From contig NC_067204.1 of assembly GCF_026262505.1 (NCBI RefSeq), positions 9,519,797 to 9,583,796 of the forward strand: a stretch of 64,000 nt of DNA. Direction: 5' to 3'. This DNA comes from Trichomonas vaginalis G3 (taxonomy: Eukaryota; Parabasalia; Trichomonadida; Trichomonadidae). The notes beneath the pieces were generated by a model. It was given only the letters and a program-made list of their open reading frames with translations. It was not told the DNA's origin and ran no database searches. How positions within the stretch are numbered: position 1 is the first letter of the stretch; the number at the start of each line of letters is the position of its first letter. Below, one piece after another: positions 28,352 to 38,508 of the stretch. Position numbers and translations under genes: made by a program.

Positions 28352-28574
28352 TTACACCATATTAAAATCATCTCTCTTCAATATTATCTCATAAAAGTTC
28401 TCGTTACTGGAGAAAGTCAATGAAACATAAACGTTCTCACGGCTTCGCCTCACCACTTTGCGGTCTATCTAACTTCTTTCTTATATCATCTATACGCTTC
28501 AAAATGTCTGAACAATTGCTAACATCTTCTACAACAGTTATTTCATCATGAATGACCTTCAAGAACAAGCTCAT
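28352..28574 (-). pseudogene. Small Maverick protein, homologue of 13317-13541
   Basis: Starts MSLFLKVIHDE at 28574. Frame lost inside the twin mini-hairpin at 28441-28463, which is 2 bp shorter than in element A; a stop follows immediately. Zero-gap TAAATG junctions on both sides, as in A. Confidence 0.6.
28441..28463. repeat. Twin mini-hairpin, shortened symmetrically (B)
   Basis: On the minus strand CCGCAAAGTGG, spacer TGA, GGCGAAGCC. Compared with element A one G and the C paired with it are both missing, so the stem stays perfect while the reading frame is lost. Confidence 0.8.
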
Positions 28575-29448
28575 TTAATATGCTATTAAAATCATCTCAA
28601 TAATGAGTCCATCCTTTCCGTCTTTGGTAGCACAACATCTTTCATTGAAGAAGGTTCGACAAGTCTTATGTTAAACTTACTGACAAAGTTTGTTATACTA
28701 TAATGCTTCGGGGAATACATGTAGTTTGAAAGACATAATATAGATTCTTCAGCAAATTCACTTATACTGGATTTTATAACAATGTTCTCACGAGACCAAA
28801 TACCACCAATTGACAATCTTGTAAGCAATCCTGCTGAACCTTCAACTGTAAACGTCGATGGTAACATTCCACGAAGGTCATCTATTGACATCTTGAGTCA
28901 CTGAATTTAAATATTTTCTTAAAGCAATCGTCATTATCTAACCATGCAATAGCTTTGAAGTTTTCATTCGAATATACATCTGCTTCATTAAATGTAAAAC
29001 CTGACTTCTTTGCAGAGATGACTTTAAAATCTATTGAGTTTGTTTCAAAATTATATGCTATGGTAACTTCTGAAGGTAATGGATGTCCTTCCGCAGTCAG
29101 TTGTTCTCTCACTACCGTTTGAAGCTTTGTGTTAAAAACTTTCATGTCATCTCCTGTATCTAAGTTCACATACACAGCAACAGGAAACTATCTTGCTTCT
29201 TTGTTCATCATTATATCTCAAAACATTAAAGTTCTTCAATAATATTGTCTTCCTGCTGGAATACTTCGAACCTGTCTTATTTCAATAGCTTTCTCACCTC
29301 CTACATACTCTACCCAGTGTCTTGGATATTCATAAGTATACTGACTTTCTTGAATTTTGGTTGGTTTCATCATAACGTGTTCATAGTATATCTTTATACT
29401 CTTGTCAGTTAGACTCGGTGCTATGTTCTGAATATTTCTGACTTGCAT
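28575..29448 (-). pseudogene. Minor capsid-like protein, homologue of 12436-13316
   Basis: Same family as in A (Y-x-Y-P-R-H-W-V, then V-V-L-P-K near the end). Breaks near 29240, 29195, 28890 and 28620, each a small deletion against A; but the GG pair lost in A near 13081 is intact here. So neither copy encodes the whole protein. Confidence 0.62.
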
Positions 29449-29464
29449 TTTTAATGGAGATAAA

Positions 29465-30351
29465 ATGAAGCATTTAATACATGACGTAGATGAAGACATG
29501 AATGAAACTACAGACAAACTTAACTCTTCTCTTATTCTTCCTTTCAGTAAGGACTATGAGTTCTGTTCAAATGGTGTTTATTTCTATTGTGGAAAGATGG
29601 GTTCAGGTAAGACATTTAACCTCATTCGTCATATACTCATAACAGAACGTTTAGGAAATGACTCATATTATGACCAAATCATTATATCAGCAACTTCAGA
29701 CTCTATGGACTCAACAGCGAAAACATTTATGTCAAAAGTTCAAGCCTCTGTCGTTAAAGTTCCAGACAGTGAACTCATTGAATTTCTTCAACGTTACATT
29801 CGACGTAAGAGGAAATATTATGCCATCGTTGAATTTATACAGTCAGGAATGCAAAAGACTTCAGAGAGATGGAAAGAATTATTGACAAACACCACTTACG
29901 TCAATACTCAGGAGTTTACGATATGAAACGACTTACAAACTACATTCTGTCAAAACTTTCAAAATACCCCTTCAAAAAATATCCTTCAAACACTCTGCTC
30001 GTTTGTGACGACTTCGCTGGTAAAGGTTTAGTGTCAAAACCAGACTCGCCATTAGCGAACATCATAACTAAAGTCAGACATTACCACTTAACTGTAGCAA
30101 TACTTATGCAAACATGGAGGTTTTTAGCTTTAAACATAAAACGTCTCATAACTGACTTCGTTATCTTTCAAGGTTTCTCACGCTATGATATTGAACTCAT
30201 TTGGAAACAGTCAGGTATAACATTACCTTTTGAAGAAATTTGGGAAGCATATAAGTCTCTCATCTCTCCTCGTTCATACCTTGAGATTCATATCATGACT
30301 AATACCATTAAAGTCAAAAATATTCCATGGGAACGACCAACATTGTTTTAA
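29465..30351 (+). pseudogene. FtsK/A32-like packaging ATPase (element B)
   Basis: Homologue of 11532-12419. Walker A (GKMGSGKT) and Walker B (LLVCDDFAG) both present, but one G is missing near 29865 (CAGAGAGATGG against CAGAGGAGATGG), so the product stops shortly after residue 140; the remainder is open from 29869. Divergent from the 28575 gene with 16 bp between start codons. Confidence 0.85.
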
Positions 30352-30749
30352 AGTTTAACCTTCAATTGACTGATGGTAAACAAATTCCATGCATCTCTGT
30401 CGCCATTTCTGTTAATATTTTTGCTGTCATTCATATCATCCACTTCCCCATCCGTTAACTTTTGAGGATATGGGTTAGAATAGCTGTTCTTAAATGAAGG
30501 CTTTTCACCTTTGAGAGCATAAACTCTATAACTTTCTGCATACTTTATGTTTGAACCTCCTGAGCCATCATTGACATAAATTTTTATAGGCTTCCACCCT
30601 TTGTTCATGTTCCTGCTTCTTCCCTTTGCTCTTTTGTTCAGTAGTTCTACATCTTTATACACAGCTCCTGTCTCAGTGAATTCAACAATATTTTCATTCG
30701 TTAGCTTTACATTCAAACCCTTGTCGAGTATATTGTTCATTTCATACAT
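30348..30749 (-). CDS. Conserved Maverick hypothetical protein (intact here)
   Basis: 133 residues from ATG 30749; homologue of 11134-11535 without its nonsense codon (Trp at the corresponding place). Basic centre (RAKGRSRNMNKG), then 'KIYVNDGSGGSN'. Overlaps the end of the ATPase gene by 4 bp. Unrecognised. Confidence 0.65.
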   Translation of the reverse strand: MYEMNNILDKGLNVKLTNENIVEFTETGAVYKDVELLNKRAKGRSRNMNKGWKPIKIYVNDGSGGSNIKYAESYRVYALKGEKPSFKNSYSNPYPQKLTDGEVDDMNDSKNINRNGDRDAWNLFTISQLKVKL

Positions 30750-30774
30750 ATAAAAGGTTTTTATTCTATATGAA

Positions 30775-31389
30775 ATGAGAAGCAAATCCATCTTAGCTGG
30801 TGCCGTTAATGTTCCAATTGAACCAACATCAAATGTTGACTCACGAACGACAAACAATATTGTCATAAAGAACTATAGTTCAGAGTGTTTGAAAGAGCCA
30901 GAACCAGAGCTGAAATCCGTGAATTTAAACACAGCTTCAAACGCTAACGCTACATCAGATGTTAAGTTAGAGTATCCACCACTGGACCAAATTCTTTCAA
31001 GAGAAGCCAACGACAACCCTTACACAAATGTTCAAACAAATCCTTCAGATAACGTAGACCATTACCTTCTTCAGTTATACCAAACAATTTTACTCAAAGA
31101 CGATAAGAAGCTTTTGACAAATCTTATAAGCAAGAACCAAATAATTCTAACAAAGGAGGATTTAGAAAATGTTATCTCACGAATAACAGGGAAACAATGT
31201 GTCATTGACTATCTCGACCCTGAAATCGAATGCTGTGGTCAAACGCCACCATTCATGAAAATAGGTAACATCCGCATCATTGAAATACCAGGTACTCCAG
31301 GAGTTGAGTTTAAGTATAAATATTCGAACGAGTATACAAAACTTTCAACAGAATATAAACTTTGTTTGAAATATGTTTTAGTAAATTAA
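30775..31389 (+). CDS. Conserved Maverick hypothetical protein
   Basis: 204 residues, intact, near-identical to 10494-11108 in element A, with the same Asn/Thr-rich N-terminal third and C-C-G-Q-T-P motif. Start codons of this gene and 30348-30749 are 25 bp apart, divergent. Its stop overlaps the stop of the next, opposite gene by 4 bp. Confidence 0.7.
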   Translation: MRSKSILAGAVNVPIEPTSNVDSRTTNNIVIKNYSSECLKEPEPELKSVNLNTASNANATSDVKLEYPPLDQILSREANDNPYTNVQTNPSDNVDHYLLQLYQTILLKDDKKLLTNLISKNQIILTKEDLENVISRITGKQCVIDYLDPEIECCGQTPPFMKIGNIRIIEIPGTPGVEFKYKYSNEYTKLSTEYKLCLKYVLVN

Positions 31390-31655
31390 AGCAATTTGTA
31401 ATATCTGTCCAAAACTTCTTCAACAGTATCGAACTCATCTTCATAATGCAAACCTAATCTTATTGACTTGGTGCAGTTCTCACTAACACAATATAGCGCT
31501 TTGCGCTCGGCGCCTTTGACGCCTTTTTCTGTTCTCTTGACTGACATAACTAACTCATTTGTTTCATCAAACAGCAACAACCAAAGTTCATGACCTAATA
31601 CATAACATTCATACTTTATATTTTTAGCTCTGAGTTCTCTTGTAAGCTGTTGCAT
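31386..31655 (-). CDS. Small conserved Maverick protein with in-frame hairpin insert
   Basis: 89 residues; homologue of 10200-10442. A 30-bp twin mini-hairpin (31496-31523 plus 2 bp) adds ten codons (about G-V-K-G-A-E-R-K-A-L) between 'RTEK' and 'YCVSEN'. The frame is preserved. Overlaps the end of the neighbouring gene by 40 bp as in A. Confidence 0.65.
   Translation of the reverse strand: MQQLTRELRAKNIKYECYVLGHELWLLLFDETNELVMSVKRTEKGVKGAERKALYCVSENCTKSIRLGLHYEDEFDTVEEVLDRYYKLL
31496..31523. repeat. Twin mini-hairpin inserted in frame (B only)
   Basis: On the minus strand GGCGTCAAAGGCGCC, spacer GA, GCGCAAAGCGC. Element A has an empty site at 10329/10330 with exactly 30 bp fewer. Confidence 0.88.
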
Positions 31656-32390
31656 TTAATATTTTCTAAAAAGTCTACTTCAACAGTCATTCGCACTGGT
31701 GCCTTCAGTTCTACAGGCTCTCCTTGAAAGTCAACTAGTCTGAATTGCATGTCTTTCAAATTATGAGGACTAATGCGAACCCATTTACCTAAATGAGTTG
31801 CTATGACAGGAACGTTTGGAATGAACATTGAATTTACTTCATAACAGAAAGACTTATATTCTACTGAACCTTTACTATTAACTCCTGAAATGCCTGTGAC
31901 ATTAGCTATTTTTGACTCAATGTATAAACAATTACCATAACATACGTATGGAACAGATTTCATCTCAATCGTTTTGTCAACTTTTCAAAGGAAATGTCAT
32001 ATGGTATGCTCCCAGAAGCAATTGAACTCTATGACTCATTCGTGTTATCTTAAACTCCTTCGCATAACTGAACTTCAAAACTCCTGCAATAAGTTTAACA
32101 TTCATTAAGTTTTCTTCGTTCTCCTTGTTTATTGTAGTATTTATGAGCGCATTTAACACTCCAGCTAATGTTTCCATCTTATATTCTACATTATTGTGAA
32201 ATCTTATTTCATGCTTCTTTCCATCTATTTCAAACTCCATGAAATCTGTTTCATCTGTTATGACAAAAGTTGCGATAGTATTAAAGTCAACAACTCTGAA
32301 AGCAAGCGCTTCATTCTGAAGACCTAAGTTTGTTTGTAGCTTTACTGTCCCGTATTCGTTTGGGTCAGTACTTTGCAAATAGAACAACAT
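31616..32390 (-). pseudogene. Possible minor virion protein, homologue of 9475-10239
   Basis: Frame broken near 31970 by loss of two bases (AAAAGTTGAC against AAAAGTGTTGAC). N-terminal 50 and C-terminal 145 residues are nearly identical to A, but the segment at about 32050-32240 is a different sequence of similar composition, so the gene is mosaic. Divergent from the fibre gene with a 17-bp gap. Confidence 0.62.
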
Positions 32391-32407
32391 TTTATTCTCA
32401 TTAAAAT

Positions 32408-35400
32408 ATGACTATTGCTGCATATGCGTATGAAACAAATGAAGCAAGAAGAGCACATGAACTAGTAAACGAAAACTCAACTTTAACCATTGAAGGCAAT
32501 GATTTAGTCATTGACGATGGAAAAACTAAAAAAGTCATTGATTTCGATACTTTTAACACTTATGACCCATTCATTACAACAAGCAAGGTTCCCATCATAA
32601 ATGATGGAACGGTGCAATATATAAATTCTACAGTAGATGCCTCATTAGTGAAAGTATTAAATGTTCTCATTGAATTGTTAAAGAGCTTTCGATTTGACGA
32701 CAACATTAAATGCCTAAAGAATTTAGTCATGAATGAGAAACAAATATTAGGAGTTGCTGGTAGCAGTAATGATGTACACCTTATGACATTAGAATATTAT
32801 AACGAACATAAAGATGAACTGAAAGGAGAGAAGGGTGACACCGGACCACAAGGAATACAAGGACCTCAAGGAATACAAGGACCTCAAGGAATACAAGGAC
32901 CTCAAGGCGAAAACGGTTTGGATGGAAAGGATGGAAAGGATGGAAAAACTGCTAAATCATGGATATGGGACCTTATAAATACTGGTTTAACAGCTGCTTC
33001 ATATGGAGTTCTTCAATACCAAATCGGAAAGATATGGGCAGTACTTGGTGAAGAAGCTTTAGATGATGTTAAAAATGCTTTGAACTTCATTTCAAATGGT
33101 TCGGATACTATTAAAACTTTATCTGGTTGGATGCAAGAAACAAGGAGTCAAATAGATACTGTAAGACGTATAGCAAACAATGCACGTACGGGATTGGATA
33201 CTTTACGAAAAGCACAAAATACACTAAAGGAAGCAAATGATATTCTTGGCTCAGTATCAGACATGCATGAAGATTGGCTTAAAGGTATTGACAAATCTTT
33301 AAAAAATCACAGTCAGTCTATTGCTGACTACAAGAAAAGTATAGATTTTTTACATAGTGCTATGGACGTACATGATGGAAGCATAAGGAACTTACTTAAT
33401 GCTAACAATAACTTACCAGGAACTATTAAAGCATTTATAAAGTCCTTTGTAAAACCCGGTGCTCTAACATTTAGGTCTTTGAGAGCAAGAGCATTGAAGT
33501 CAAGAGATGCAGAAACTCCAACAGAAACTCCAGAAGGAACTGAAACAACAGAAACTCCAGAAGAACCACCAAAACCAACAGCTAATGAAATATTGTTCGA
33601 ATATTTTCCAAGGTACTCTGTTCTCATTGCATACATTCAAGAAATACTTAAGAAAGCAGACTTGACTTTAGGAGATGATGAAAGTTCTGTATATCTTTCG
33701 TTCCAATTCCAAATAGCAGAACTTTTGAGACAGATATGCTTAATGTATGACAACATCTCTGATTTCACAAGATATGACGACGACCATGACCCCGAACACG
33801 GTGAAGAAGAAGTTTTACAAACATCCATTAAGACAGGAAAGGTTTTAACTCAAAGTCTCATTATTGACACCAAAGATGGCGAAGTGGACGTTCTTCAAGA
33901 GCTGAAGAAAAATACTTCTTCGGGAGGTGGTGGTAGGCATGAACTTGAAATAAATGAGATAGAAGAGAAATTAGCCGAAAAAGCAGATAAAAACCACGTT
34001 CATTATATAACTTCAGACGAACAGATTATAACAGACTACCATGGATATTTAACACGAAGTGATGAAGTGAAGACGGAAGATGTTAATGAAAGAAGATATA
34101 AATACATTCGTGCTAAAGGTTATGACATAAGCTGTACTGTACAGTATGACACGGGTAAAGCACCAGAAGCATTTAGTTATAACGATGAAATTTATGCCTC
34201 TACTTTCTCTGTTAAAGGTGTATTAGTTGAACCAAGATTTACTTTGAGAGTTAAGTCAAAAATAACGTTTGAAGATGCTATTAAAAGTAAAGCTGACAAA
34301 ACAGAACTTGACGCAACGAACAAAGTTTTGAAATCTCATAAACACAACATCTCCGATATAAATGAACTTCAAACTTCTTTAGACAGTAAAGCCGACAAGA
34401 ACCATACACATAAATCCTTCACTACTGTTAGAGCAGACGACATAATATTGAACTTTGACCTTGGTTCAAGTGCACCTTTAGAGAATCCAAGTACAAGCGT
34501 AAAAGATACACTAAACTCCTTAAATAGTAAATGTATGAACATTGAAGGTCATGTCAGAAACTTTGAAACACATGAACTACCAGCAATGTTAGATAAGAAA
34601 GCAGATAAGAACCATACACATGATTTCTTCACAACTGTTGGTATAGAAAGTATTGAAGGAACGGTTGAAGGAACTGGTGGGGATGCATTATATTGGAAAC
34701 CTCCTAACTTTCCACAAGGTTTAACATCGGAGGAAAACATAACGACGATGAAATACATTAGATGTAGAAATGTTTATGTCATGGAGGATGAAAATAATGT
34801 TAAATTCACTGCTCAAGATTTATATGATAAGAAAGCCGACAAGAACCATACACATAAATCCTTCACTACTGTTAGAGCAGACGACATAATATTGAACTTT
34901 GACCTTGGTTCAAGTGCACCATTAGAAAATCCAAGTACAAGCGTAAAAGATACTCTTAACAATTTAGATAAGAGTTGCAGGAATACCGAAGATCATGCCA
35001 GAAACTTTGAAGCATATGAACTACCAGCAATGTTAGATAAGAAAGCTGACAAAACAGAGCTTCAAACATTAAAGACAGAAATACTTCAAACATTATATCC
35101 TATAGGTTCTATTTATACGTCAATGAACTCAACAAATCCAGCAACAGTTCTGGGTTTCGGTACGTGGGAACAGATTGTAGATAAATTCTTATACTGTGCG
35201 AACTCTTCAAAGCAAACAGGTGGTTCGAAGAAAATTAAAGAAGCAAACCTTCCACCGCACACTCATACAGGAACTACAAACACAACAGGTAGTCATTCAC
35301 ATTCAATAACAAAAAGAGGTTATACAAATCTTGCAGCAGGTTCGGATAGACAGGGAATGCATAGATATGATATTTCAAGTGACCCAGTAGATTTAAGCAC

Positions 35401-35521
35401 AGGTATTTTCTGTGGAACCACAGGAAATCATTCACACACTTTCACAACAAATCCAACAGGCTCGGGTGAAGATTATATGCCACCATTTGTGACTATATTC
35501 GCATGGTACCGCGTTCAATGA
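32408..35521 (+). CDS. Giant phage-like attachment fibre (element B, intact)
   Basis: 1037 residues. Same plan as in A: head, collagen-like G-x-x tract (here with three 'GPQGIQ' units against fewer in A), helical shaft, P/T/E linker, 'KADKNHTH' repeats and tail-collar tip. It is 82 residues longer mainly because a KADKNHTHKSFTTV...SSAPLENPSTSVKDTL block (34395-34600) is duplicated at 34833-35040. The tip, about 35280-35440, is replaced relative to A, between HTHTGT and HSHTFTT. The last codons and stop lie in a palindrome (35510-35526). Confidence 0.85.
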   Translation: MTIAAYAYETNEARRAHELVNENSTLTIEGNDLVIDDGKTKKVIDFDTFNTYDPFITTSKVPIINDGTVQYINSTVDASLVKVLNVLIELLKSFRFDDNIKCLKNLVMNEKQILGVAGSSNDVHLMTLEYYNEHKDELKGEKGDTGPQGIQGPQGIQGPQGIQGPQGENGLDGKDGKDGKTAKSWIWDLINTGLTAASYGVLQYQIGKIWAVLGEEALDDVKNALNFISNGSDTIKTLSGWMQETRSQIDTVRRIANNARTGLDTLRKAQNTLKEANDILGSVSDMHEDWLKGIDKSLKNHSQSIADYKKSIDFLHSAMDVHDGSIRNLLNANNNLPGTIKAFIKSFVKPGALTFRSLRARALKSRDAETPTETPEGTETTETPEEPPKPTANEILFEYFPRYSVLIAYIQEILKKADLTLGDDESSVYLSFQFQIAELLRQICLMYDNISDFTRYDDDHDPEHGEEEVLQTSIKTGKVLTQSLIIDTKDGEVDVLQELKKNTSSGGGGRHELEINEIEEKLAEKADKNHVHYITSDEQIITDYHGYLTRSDEVKTEDVNERRYKYIRAKGYDISCTVQYDTGKAPEAFSYNDEIYASTFSVKGVLVEPRFTLRVKSKITFEDAIKSKADKTELDATNKVLKSHKHNISDINELQTSLDSKADKNHTHKSFTTVRADDIILNFDLGSSAPLENPSTSVKDTLNSLNSKCMNIEGHVRNFETHELPAMLDKKADKNHTHDFFTTVGIESIEGTVEGTGGDALYWKPPNFPQGLTSEENITTMKYIRCRNVYVMEDENNVKFTAQDLYDKKADKNHTHKSFTTVRADDIILNFDLGSSAPLENPSTSVKDTLNNLDKSCRNTEDHARNFEAYELPAMLDKKADKTELQTLKTEILQTLYPIGSIYTSMNSTNPATVLGFGTWEQIVDKFLYCANSSKQTGGSKKIKEANLPPHTHTGTTNTTGSHSHSITKRGYTNLAAGSDRQGMHRYDISSDPVDLSTGIFCGTTGNHSHTFTTNPTGSGEDYMPPFVTIFAWYRVQ

Positions 35522-35526
35522 ACGCG
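35510..35526. repeat. Palindrome over fibre stop codon (B)
   Basis: CGCGTTCAATGAACGCG, the surviving half of the twin mini-hairpin seen at 6565-6601 in A. Confidence 0.7.
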
Positions 35527-35561
35527 CTTGAGCCTAGAATAAAATCTTTAACTTTACATAA

Positions 35562-36629
35562 ATGAGCTTGAAAGAAGTATTCGAACAACATCCATGGAGG
35601 TCTTTTAAGAAATTCAATGAAGCTGCAAAGAGTTGGGGATTTACTAACAGAGCTGAAGTGAAAAGGTTCTTTGACAAAAATGTTGTACATCAAACAAAAA
35701 TAAATCCTTACGACTACTTTTTACCAATTTACTCCAACACTCCTGACGCATACCAATTTGACACTCTCATTCAAAGCAGAAAAGGAGGACATAAACCATT
35801 CCTCATCTTCATTAATGTTAACACTCGCAAAGCTTTTGCGTATATAATGAGAAATAAAGGAACTCATGAAGTGTTAAGAGTTTTACAAAAGTTTGTAGCA
35901 GAACATAGCCCAAGTATTTTAACATCAGACCAAGACGGTGCATACCTCAGCAACGAAATCACAGAATTTCTCATTAAGCATAACATAACTCACTACACTA
36001 CTGAAGACCATAACCATAACATACTCGGTATCATTAACCGCTTCATAAGGACTCTCAGAGATTTAAATCAAGAGCGAGACTTTACCGAAGAAACAATGAA
36101 ACATTTCATCGAAGTTTACAATTCTGGACATACACCAAATTCAATGACACAACAACAAGAAGAAAAGTATATACAAAAGAAACGAAGTCAAACACAAAAT
36201 ATCAGAAATTCAACACAATTTACTCTCATTCCTGGAACAAAAGTTCGTGTAGTTCTTGACGACAAACCGTTGACAAAGAAACGTTTAAGGTTAAGTCGAA
36301 ACTATTATATCGTAGACTCTACGCAAGGTAATGGATATCTTATAAAAGCTGCTGACGACTCCATAGCATTTTATCCTCGTCATAAATTAGTCGAAAGTAG
36401 TAATGGCAAACTTGCTGAAACCATTGACGAAGCAAAGCGAGGAGTGGTTATTGAAATACTTGACTACAACATAAACGATGACACTTATAAAGTAAGATAT
36501 GAAGGAGGCGTTGAAGATGTTATACCATCTAAGAACTTGAGAGAATCTAAACCAACTCATCTGGGACCATTAGAGCGGGAGTACTGGAAAGATAAAAACA
36601 TGCCAGAAAGAATAAGAAAATTCTTCTAA
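35562..36629 (+). CDS. Retroviral-type integrase of Maverick (element B, open)
   Basis: 355 residues. N-terminal helical region, DDE-type core with D67 (QFDTLIQS) and D123 (TSDQDGAYLS), and a chromo/SH3-like C-terminus. The residue 35 positions after D123, where retroviral-type integrases have the catalytic Glu, is N159 (GIINRFIRTL); element A also has Asn. Against A, six codons (S-T-H-S-T-T region) are missing after 'EVYNS', a conserved zone of integrases. So although open, the enzyme may be inactive or use another residue. Integrates Maverick DNA by analogy with the family. Confidence 0.88.
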   Translation: MSLKEVFEQHPWRSFKKFNEAAKSWGFTNRAEVKRFFDKNVVHQTKINPYDYFLPIYSNTPDAYQFDTLIQSRKGGHKPFLIFINVNTRKAFAYIMRNKGTHEVLRVLQKFVAEHSPSILTSDQDGAYLSNEITEFLIKHNITHYTTEDHNHNILGIINRFIRTLRDLNQERDFTEETMKHFIEVYNSGHTPNSMTQQQEEKYIQKKRSQTQNIRNSTQFTLIPGTKVRVVLDDKPLTKKRLRLSRNYYIVDSTQGNGYLIKAADDSIAFYPRHKLVESSNGKLAETIDEAKRGVVIEILDYNINDDTYKVRYEGGVEDVIPSKNLRESKPTHLGPLEREYWKDKNMPERIRKFF

Positions 36630-36654
36630 ACTTTTTCGTTGGATGTAAATCAGA

Positions 36655-37011
36655 CAAAAATATATTATAGGTGAAGAGGTGAGATTTCACCTCTTTTTTC
36701 ACCTAATTTTTCACCCTCATGACTTTGTCAAGATTTCTTCGTAAATGCTTTGTCAAGATTTCATCGTAAATGCTTTGTCAAGATTTCATCGTAAATGAGT
36801 GTAAATGACCAAAAATATAATTTAGGTGAAGAGGTGAGATTTCACCTGTTTTCTCACCTGTTTTTTCACCCTCATGACTTTGTCAAGATTTCATCGTAAA
36901 TGCTTTGTCAAGATTTCATCGTAAATGAGTGTAAATGACCAAAAATATAATTTAGGTGAAGAGGTGAGATTTCACCTGTTTTCTCACCTGTTTTTTCACC
37001 TCTTTTTTTCA
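36655..37011. repeat. Border repeats R6-R8 with 24-bp tandem units
   Basis: Three GGTGAA-flavour repeats (36655-36717, 36810-36872, 36940-37011), all in one orientation, separated by tandem copies of a 24-25-bp unit containing TTTGTCAAGATTTCATCG. R7 plus its 24-bp units is a near-exact duplication of R8's surroundings (higher-order repeat of about 130 bp). Confidence 0.82.
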
Positions 37012-37973
37012 CAAGCGTTTTACATGAATTGTACGATGTATATTTGAAATCCTAAACAGTTTTGTAGCTTCTATTTCTTCGCTGAGGATATCAAAAGTTT
37101 TAACAATGCCGAAAGTCTCTTTATATTTCTTCTTGACGTCAGATAGAAGGAAATCTTCTACTATTGGATAGTTTTTGTTCAGAAATGCTAACATGTCCAT
37201 TTTATCTTCTGCTGGCTTTTCTGCTTCTTTCTTTAAGTCTGCATAGTCGTTTCGCATTCTTTCTATCTCTTTGACGGAGTAGTTATATTTCCTTATTGCT
37301 GCTTTACATTTTGAACATTGTGGGTTCATTTTTGCATTATACATTGAAATTTGACCTGCTAGAACAACTAAAGCGTCAATTGCTCTCTTCATCTCAAACA
37401 TAGCGGGTCTTAGTTGTTGTTCCATACTTTGCCTCTTCTATCTTTATCTCTTATTTCCCAAACACATTCAGCAACTAACGAAACAAAGTTGTCGTAGGTC
37501 TTAAATTCTTCAGATTTATATATGTCAGAAACATTCTTATATACCATATCGCAATCTTTGTCCATAACTTTATGGTTGCAATGAAAACCAAGGAATTCAT
37601 AATTTACTTTACGTATGAACTTCTTTATTTCTACTGAGTCAGTTGCTTTGACTTCAATTTCGTCGAATTCAGGAATAGTTAGTTTTTGATGCTGAATTTC
37701 AGGTAGTTTAGGTAAATGGTCGATGAGGTCCTCCATTTCATAAAGATACTGTTCATTTGTTTCATCTTTCGCACTACAGTCTAAATTACTTGTTAAAAGT
37801 TCCTGCTTAATTTTTTGTATTTCTGTTTCGAAAGTAAATGAAGAAGGAATGAAGCTTTCCATCTCTACTAACATAGATGTTGGATTCATGACTAACGAGT
37901 TTGGTGAAGTTGTTGTGGACAGAGTCCCGCCGTTCGCGGCTTGAATTGTTGTTGTGCCGATTGTTGAAATCAT
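37009..37973 (-). pseudogene. Module X protein (element B), inverted relative to A
   Basis: Homologue of 3822-4786. Two overlapping frames (37973-37410 and 37425-37009) show one break near 37420; the C-run frameshift of A is absent here. Ser/Thr-rich start, acidic middle, CSKCKAA motif. In A it lies on the integrase strand; here it is opposite to integrase, KilA-N gene and polB. Inverted GGTGAA repeats (R8 and R9) bound it. Confidence 0.62.
37917..37940. repeat. Twin mini-hairpin in module X (B)
   Basis: Same as 4730-4753: GGACAGAGTCC, one base, GCCGTTCGCGGC. Confidence 0.7.
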
Positions 37974-38053
37974 ATCTTTTATACAAAATAAAAAATAAAT
38001 AAAAATAAAACTAACTTTATTTTTTCTATCTTAAGGAAATTCACGAAAATTCA

Positions 38054-38274
38054 AGAGGTGAAAAATTAGGTGAAAAAAGAGGTGAAATCTCACCTCTTCA
38101 CCTAAATTATATTTTTGGTCATTTACACTCATTTACGAAGAAGTCATGACAAAGCATTTACGATGAAATCTTGACAAAGCATTTACGAAGAAATCTTGAC
38201 AAATTCAAGAGGTGAAAAATTAGGTGAAAAAAGAGGTGAAATCTCACCTCTTCACCTAAATTATATTTTTGGTC
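38054..38274. repeat. Border repeats R9-R10 with tandem units
   Basis: Two GGTGAA-flavour repeats (38054-38120, 38208-38274) oriented opposite to R6-R8, with three 24-bp units (CATTTACGA-x-GAA-x-TC-x-TGACAAAG) between them in reverse orientation relative to those at 36722-36930. Confidence 0.8.
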
Positions 38275-38508
38275 AAAGCTTCCACGAGAGAAAAGATTCC
38301 TCATTTGCTAAGGATTCCAAAAATGAAAAAATCGTTGATTTCGGCTGAGAAAAAACGGCAAAAACCCTTCTTCCACGGGAACAAAGAAATAAAGAAGAAA
38401 TAAAGTAAATTTTTTATTTATTCCCGTGGAAGATAGAGCACTTTTATGACACTTTTTATTCACGACAAACAAGACAAATAAAGAAAATAAGAAAATACGG
38501 CGCTGTCG

